Shown piece after piece: positions 58,918 to 64,000 of a DNA stretch of 64,000 nucleotides. Location of the stretch: contig CM038720.1 of NCBI GenBank assembly GCA_021613375.1, forward strand, positions 14,291,962 through 14,355,961, in the 5' to 3' direction. The position numbers and the translations under genes are program-made. This DNA comes from Megaleporinus macrocephalus. Its lineage: Eukaryota > Chordata > Actinopteri > Characiformes > Anostomidae. The notes below the pieces were generated by a model. That model was not told the origin of the DNA. It ran no database searches and saw only the letters and a list, made by a program, of their open reading frames with translations. Numbering within the stretch: position 1 is the stretch's first letter; every line of letters begins with the position of its first letter.

Positions 58918-60780
58918 GTGAGTTAAATCATATATCATGGTTTAGGTAACAGGAGCGGAATGCATTATAATACTTCAAGACATTTTCATGATATATATCC
59001 CCATATTTAGTTCATTTTGTTTTCAGAGAAACAGTGTATGTGTAGTCTTAAGTAAAAATACTAAAAAAAACAGTGATTTGTTATGAAATCTGTTTTTTGT
59101 TTTTTTCTCCTCACCTTCTACATAGACCCACGAGTTGAGGACTGGCCCCTAATGTCCTCCCCATTCCCGCAAACCATAGTCATCCTGTCCTACATCTACT
59201 TTGTAAAAACGCTGGGGCCTCGTCTAATGGAAAACCGCAAGCCCTTTGACCTCAAGCGGCCCATGATCATCTACAACTTTGGTATAGTCGCGTTCTCCCT
59301 CTACATGATTTATGAGGTAAGGACCAATTGTGTTTTTTCAGTGTGCTTGATGTTACAGTTCCAGGCTCTGATTTTCAGAATAACAATGTAGGGAATTTGT
59401 TAATTGGTAAAATGAGAAAAGGTGTTAGATATGTATTACTCCCATTAATTGACTTAACTAGAGTTACGTTGGGGACTAGAGTTACATTGCTTGATATTTG
59501 ATGGCCCTGGTCATGCCTCAACGTACTACAGCATCGGGCGACCAACCCTTTTCTGCTCTCAGTTATGACCCAGGCTTGAAATAGGTGGTCATGACTGTAA
59601 TCCTGTCTGACTGCAAGAATGTATTGTCAATAATGTATGAAGTTGTAATTGCGTGTTTTTCTTTGTGACAGTCTATCTGGGTTGGGTAAGAACTTGAGCT
59701 CTAGAGGCATCAAGGCAGTAAAGGTGTGGAAGGGTGTGGGTGTGTGTATACCATTGAGGTGATGTAAACCTAAATGGCTTTGCTTCCTTTTGTTTTTTCC
59801 CTCCTTCCAGTTTCTCATGTCTGGCTGGGCCAATGGATACTCATACAGGTGTGATATTGTGGATTATTCCAGCTCTCCCCAGGCTCTGAGGGTAAGAATA
59901 TTGATAGGATTCAGAAAATCATTTGCCTTTTTTGTTTAATTGATTCCTTTTGTGACACAATTTATGGCTTCCATTACAGATGGCATGGACCTGCTGGCTG
60001 TACTACTTCTCCAAGTTCATTGAGATGTTGGATACTGTAAGTACTGGGTTTGCCTAGTGAGTGCTTGAACTAAAACATCATGTTTGCATTATAAAGGTGT
60101 GGTGGTCTCTCCTAACACAAGTCTCCCTTATCTTGATAGATTTTCTTTGTCCTGAGGAAAAAGAACAGCCAAGTGACTTTTCTCCATGTCTACCATCACT
60201 CAATTATGCCCTTCACATGGTGGTTCGGGGTCAAGTTTGCCGCAGGTAAATTATTAAGAAACAACAGTATGCATAAATCTTGTACTGGTACACTTTATGG
60301 AGAATCTGACTGTAGATACTGTCTAACCAGGTGGTCTAGGAACCTTCCATGCTCTGCTGAACTGCTGTGTCCATGTTGTCATGTACACCTACTACGCCCT
60401 CTCTGCTTTGGGACCAGCCTATCAGAAATACCTCTGGTGGAAGAAATACATGACCACCATTCAGCTGGTAAGTAGCTTACCTCCGCCCCACCCCCTTCAT
60501 TTTGGTGCAGACATGGTAGACATGTGGTGTGTCAAGACACTGATGGAATTTTTTTTTTTTTTTTTTGGTTTAGGTTCAGTTTGTGATGGTGACTGTGCAC
60601 ATTGGTCAGTTCTTCTTCATGAAGGACTGTCCTTACCAGTTCCCTGTGTTCCTGTACATCATTGGCCTCTACGGACTGATCTTCCTGGTTCTCTTCCTCA
60701 ACTTCTACTACCATGCATACACTAAGGGAAAGAGGCTGCCCAAAATCTTTCAGAATGGCATACACAAGAAGACCGAATAA
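58854..60780 (+). CDS. elovl7: Very-long-chain fatty acid elongase 7 (7 coding exons, 280 aa)
   Basis: Catalyses the first, rate-limiting condensation of a long-chain acyl-CoA with malonyl-CoA in the ER membrane; mammalian ELOVL7 prefers C16-C20 saturated and some unsaturated acyl-CoAs. Exons: 58854-58917, 59126-59316, 59811-59891, 59980-60036, 60140-60245, 60331-60467, 60574-60780, phase-consistent, 843 nt in total. The product has the ELO catalytic histidine box HVYHH, the upstream [10 protein letters not shown] motif, [15 protein letters not shown] and multiple hydrophobic membrane segments. The C-terminal KKTE is a dilysine (KKXX) ER-retrieval signal. The MAF..LTS N-terminus and [14 protein letters not shown] identify ELOVL7 rather than ELOVL1 (ADPRIQGYPLM). 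Length matches human ELOVL7 (281). Which teleost duplicate (7a or 7b) is not resolved. Confidence 0.95.
59126..59316 (+). CDS. elovl7: elovl7 coding exon 2
   Basis: 191 nt between CTACATAG and GTAAGG. It encodes [19 protein letters not shown], a first membrane segment, then [20 protein letters not shown] and YNF. The open frame runs on past the donor into the intron by chance. Confidence 0.95.
59811..59891 (+). CDS. elovl7: elovl7 coding exon 3
   Basis: 81 nt, phase 0, CCTTCCAG acceptor and GTAAGA donor. It encodes [20 protein letters not shown] and SSPQALR, the luminal loop that is near-invariant in ELOVL1/ELOVL7. Confidence 0.93.
59980..60036 (+). CDS. elovl7: elovl7 coding exon 4
   Basis: 57 nt, phase 0, CATTACAG acceptor and GTAAGT donor. 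It encodes [19 protein letters not shown], including the ELO motif KFIE.LDT. Confidence 0.93.
60140..60245 (+). CDS. elovl7: elovl7 coding exon 5 (catalytic histidine box)
   Basis: 106 nt, CTTGATAG acceptor and GTAAAT donor. It encodes [16 protein letters not shown] and the HVYHH box, followed by [21 protein letters not shown] is the essential catalytic motif of the family. Confidence 0.95.
60331..60467 (+). CDS. elovl7: elovl7 coding exon 6
   Basis: 137 nt, CTAACCAG acceptor and GTAAGT donor. It encodes [39 protein letters not shown] and YMTTIQL. Confidence 0.94.
60574..60780 (+). CDS. elovl7: elovl7 coding exon 7 (C-terminus)
   Basis: 207 nt after a T-rich tract and GGTTTAG; ends TAA. It encodes [20 protein letters not shown], the last membrane segment, [10 protein letters not shown] and the terminal KKTE ER-retrieval motif. 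Confidence 0.95.
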   Translation, partial: VQFVMVTVHIGQFFFMKDCPYQFPVFLYIIGLYGLIFLVLFLNFYYHAYTKGKRLPKIFQNGIHKKTE

Positions 60781-61632
60781 GAACTGAGGTCACCCAGAAG
60801 TGAAGATTCTGCAGCTTTTAAGTTGGTTTATTTCTTTAACCATTTCAGAGAATTTCAGAGAATTTCACCCACCGTGTTTTATGTTAAAACTTTGTGGAAT
60901 GCCACCTTGTCACTGGATGTACATTGCCAAACTAGCACATTTGTGGTCTTTTTCACAGGTCTGTTTTTGAATGGTCTTCACTTGGGTGCTGAAACATTTA
61001 TGGGGTGTACAATATTTGTTTTAATATCCCCCAATTTGTACATATCTATTTAAATCCCAGCAATGGAATATGAACCGGCTGCTAGTTTAAATGAAAACAT
61101 GGGTTGTGAGAGCAGGGGTATCAGAAGTTTTTAATGCTATTGGTCTCTGAAGGGGCAGTGAAGGTTGTTTTTAATTGTAGCCTATTTCAAAAAAAAAAAA
61201 GGAAAGAAAAACAAATGTTAAAAAGGCCGGAAGCCCTTTCCCCAAGAAGAGCATGACTGTGTACCTGATGTGCTTGAGTCCTACAGTTTGAGTGACACAA
61301 AAGTGAGAGCTGGGGTTCTTTTTGAACCTTATATTAATTTTCAATGTTTAATGTAAGTTTCTTATTGTGTCATCTTTAAGTTGTGTGTTTTTTTTTTTTT
61401 TCATTCTTCCTTTTAAAATATCTGACTGAGGCATGTAAGTTCTTCAAAGAATCCATTGTGCCAGTGATTTGATGCATGTGGTGTCTGGGGTTATTTCCCT
61501 AGTCATGTTAACCTTTTTTGGTACTGTAAAATGTTTTGTATTTCTATGCAGCGCTCTATTTATGTATTTTTTGTGAAACTGAAAAACTGTGCCTTTTTAC
61601 CGAGCAAAATAAATCGTAATGTCTATGTTCCC
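60781..61632 (+). terminator. elovl7 3' UTR and poly(A) signal
   Basis: About 0.85 kb of AT-rich non-coding sequence after the stop, with A- and T-runs, ending at a canonical AATAAA (61608-61613) followed by a GT/T-rich stretch (TGTCTATGTTCCCTTGTGTT). Cleavage is expected about 15-25 bases past the signal. Confidence 0.7.
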
Positions 61633-61734
61633 TTGTGTTTATCGAAGTTTTGTTTCAAAGTTTTTGTTGTATCGAAGTTAGAGATTTCGGAAGCACCATA
61701 TATGGTCTGGTGGCGCAGCTTGGTCATGTGACTT

Positions 61735-61932
61735 TGTAGTCCAATCGCGTTGCTCCAAAGAAAGTGCCCACTTTCAAAACTAAGGAGTTTACAGAGAGGG
61801 CGAATGGCATCCGATCAGCAGCGACTTGCCGAATGTGGTTCGACATGTATATTTTATTGTTTAGTTGTTTAAAATAAACTCTTCTATTTCGGTATGGGAA
61901 GGTTAGACTGTTAAAGCGCTTACTGGAGAATA
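61735..61932 (+). promoter_or_regulatory. depdc1b promoter and 5' UTR
   Basis: Contains a CCAAT box (61741-61745) and about 30 bp downstream TTCAAA (61773-61778), the reverse of TTTGAA, the CHR element. The CCAAT/CHR pairing is typical of NF-Y plus DREAM/MuvB-controlled G2/M genes, which suits DEPDC1B. It lies only about 110 bp past the elovl7 poly(A) region. Confidence 0.5.
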
Positions 61933-61980
61933 ATGGATGGAACTATGATCGGCCCGGGTCCCTATAGGGCAACAAAGTTG
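61933..61980 (+). CDS. depdc1b: DEPDC1B first coding exon (partial gene, runs out of window)
   Basis: Sixteen codons, MDGTMIGPGPYRATKL, followed directly by a perfect GTAAGT donor. GPGPYRAT(R/K)L at the N-terminus is diagnostic of DEPDC1-family proteins, and the I/VGPGPYRAT form is that of DEPDC1B. The ATG context is strong (A at -3, G at +4). DEPDC1B carries a DEP domain and a RhoGAP-like domain and promotes de-adhesion at mitotic entry. In human, DEPDC1B lies directly downstream of ELOVL7 on the same strand, exactly as here. No second exon with the expected W-N-E continuation is visible before the window ends. Confidence 0.82.
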
Positions 61981-63244
61981 GTAAGTTCGCTGGGCAGACC
62001 TGGCTAACTCGAACTCGAGACCTGTCTGACCTGCTCAGCCTCAGAAATCGTCGTTTTATTGAGGTAAAACATTTGCTTCAAGTGGTGATAAGATTTAAAA
62101 AGTACGACCCGTTTAGATATAGCAGCGGTATGGCATCGGTAAGGTATGGCATTTAGCTAGTTATCTTAAGAGTTGTCGTAATTTACTGATAAACTCAACA
62201 CTAGCAAAACCAAGAACTTCTGTAGAATTATATAAAAGTTGCTAGTATGTTAGCTAGTCGTTAAAATAGGCGTGAATGTGTAGCTAGATTATACGTATTT
62301 CTCGGCGTTTTTGCTACGTTCAGTCAAGATGAGAACAATTTCATTCAGAATGCTTTGCTGTGAAATACTCAGTTTTATGGAAACGTGAAGTATTTACAGC
62401 GGTGGTGAATCACTGGGCAACCAGACGTCCTAAAAGTTTAAGGCCACTCAAAGCTAATGCTCTTGCTTAAAATGCTGATGTTAATAAGTGCGCTTGCTTA
62501 TCACCAGGTAGTTTAATATAAGGTTTTGGCCTAAATCACATGATGAAAAAACATTCATTGCAAGTACAGCTGCAAGTGTTCCTGCGTTGTAAGACGGAAT
62601 AGTACACCAAGTACAGTATCTTACTATTAACAACACTACAGGCCCAGAATACACGTGTATGTGTGCTCTGTTAGAATAACAAATACATTGGCTATTTTGG
62701 CGTCGTAGACACCGACTGTAAAGAAAATCCCCTTTTTCTTTTCTTTATACAAATCTCCCATCTAAACCCTCTTTACATTTCAGCCACTAAACTATGCAGT
62801 AGTTTCAGAAATATCGTCGGAATTCCATTTTAATACTCCGGAGTCAATATACATCTGTGAAATGTGTATCTTAACAAGGATGGTGTATGTATTTGCTGTG
62901 AAGTAATGTAATGCATGTAGTTTAGTATTTACTGTACATGGTCACTGTAGCATTTCATCAAGCAGTTTGTGTGTTTGGTAGCATAGCACAGAAACTGAGC
63001 AGCCTTGTCTTTCTTTACAGAATCTGCTGAATAGGAGTCTTGTACTTTAAAATACAAAAAGAGCAATCAGACCGCAATTAGCAGTCAGTTAAGCCCCCCA
63101 GGGCCTTTCTTTATTTGGCGTGAAGATCCTTTCACTGGCCACTGTATGAATTAATCAGAGCTTCAAACTATACTCAAGTTGGAGTCTTGTTACTTGTTAC
63201 TTGTTACTTTAGTGAAGTACTGGCTAAAGTATAAATATTGTGTA
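61981..63244 (+). other. depdc1b intron 1 (part)
   Basis: Begins GTAAGTTCGC and is non-coding to the window end apart from repeats at 62335-62470 and 63245-63660. I see no further exon. Confidence 0.5.
62335..62470. repeat. Dispersed repeat family with GGGCAACCAGACGTCC
   Basis: Second copy of the family at 24022-24135, same order of blocks, in depdc1b intron 1. Confidence 0.65.
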
Positions 63245-63660
63245 TACACTCAATGATTCTACACTCCTTGTCCACACCTAGCAAATCGGTGGACTTTGTA
63301 GTTCTACAATTACAAACTGTAGTTCATCTGTTTCTCTGGATCCCTTGTTAGCGCCCTTTCACCCTGTTCTTTAATAGTCAGGACCTCCCACAGGACCGCC
63401 ACAGTACAGGTATTATTTAGGTGGTGGACGTCAGTGTCCATGCAGTACTGAGAAAGATCAGCCACACATTTAATGCCTGCTCTTTGGCGGTCTTGTGGAG
63501 GTTCTGGCCTTTCGAGGAAGCAAGTAAAAGGGGGCTAGCAATTCATGCAGATGGACCACAGTCCATAACTGTAGAACTACAAAGTGCAGTTACAGGATAA
63601 GTGGAGCTGATAAAATGTACATTGTGTGTAGATACTGGATGTTTCTGATAGTGCTTAATG
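63245..63660. mobile_element. Palindromic MITE, copy near window end
   Basis: TTTGTAGTTCTACAATTACA near the left, and AACTGTAGAACTACAAAGTG with GTGGAGCTGATAAAATGTAC at the right, are arms of the palindrome. Lies in depdc1b intron 1. Confidence 0.7.
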
Positions 63661-64000
63661 AGTGTACATTGTAATTACTGTTAACAGGCATGCATCAAGA
63701 ACAAAAACAGTTAGCTTGGAAACTGTGGTGGTCCTTTACTATGGTGCAATCTCATTTGATGCAATTAGTCCTGTTTTCTTCCAAACAGGCTTGTTAAAAT
63801 GAAGAATGTCTAGCTCTGTTTAAGGCACTATATGTCATTTTGTGATCATTTCAGAGTACAATTGCAAAAGTTTAAAAGTGAGTGGTGTGAGGAACTGCGG
63901 ATTTTTCTTAAACTCTAGTAGCCGTCTCTCCTGCCTGTCACTATATCAGTATGTTTCCTCTTTTTTCCTCTCTCTATCTCTCTCTCTTACTCTCTTTCTT

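Noticed and set aside
58854..60780. ELOVL1 as identity of the elongase
   Set aside because: The N-terminus MAF..LTS, ADPRVEDW and [14 protein letters not shown] match ELOVL7. ELOVL1 has a different start and ADPRIQG.
1..64000. CRISPR array, operon, phage or bacterial mobile element
   Set aside because: Spliced vertebrate genes, fish transposons and microsatellites throughout; no regularly spaced repeats with unique spacers and no prokaryotic gene structure.

Overview
This is about 64 kb of AT-rich vertebrate chromosome, almost certainly from a teleost. The evidence is spliced genes with GT-AG introns, an AHR2-type aryl hydrocarbon receptor, a vertebrate ELOVL7-type elongase and fish-style dispersed repeats. 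A palindromic repeat family present in at least five copies suggests an otophysan lineage (characin, electric fish or catfish), but that is recognition from memory and was not searched.

Layout. Positions 1-33.7 kb contain no gene I can support. This is a gene-poor stretch of old transposon debris (an L2/CR1-type LINE, Tc1/mariner relics, hAT-like and palindromic MITEs, microsatellites), with islands of complex TAAT- and ATTTGCAT-rich single-copy sequence between them that look like conserved regulatory elements. An array of CCAAT boxes and octamers lies at 23.64-23.88 kb, and an orphan open frame at 28.76-29.01 kb is unexplained.

From 34.46 to 47.38 kb on the minus strand is a complete AHR gene. 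I could join ten coding exons with consistent phase into 746 codons: NLS/bHLH, PAS-A, PAS-B/ligand-binding domain and a short transactivation region without a glutamine-rich block. Its best match is AHR2-type, and it is not AHRR because PAS-B is present. A DNA-transposon relic lies just beyond its stop codon and a Tc1-like relic lies about 0.5 kb upstream of its first coding exon.

About 10.7 kb away and divergent on the plus strand is a complete elovl7 gene (58.07-61.63 kb; one non-coding and seven coding exons; 280 aa). About 300 bp beyond its poly(A) signal the first coding exon of the next plus-strand gene begins. Its 16 codons match the start of DEPDC1B, which continues outside the window. 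The elovl7-depdc1b order and orientation match the human 5q12 arrangement, and this conserved microsynteny supports both identifications.

No operon-like or defence-type system is present. The most unusual items are the short AHR2-like receptor next to elovl7, transposons flanking that receptor gene, the CCAAT/octamer array, the orphan frame and several dispersed repeat families.
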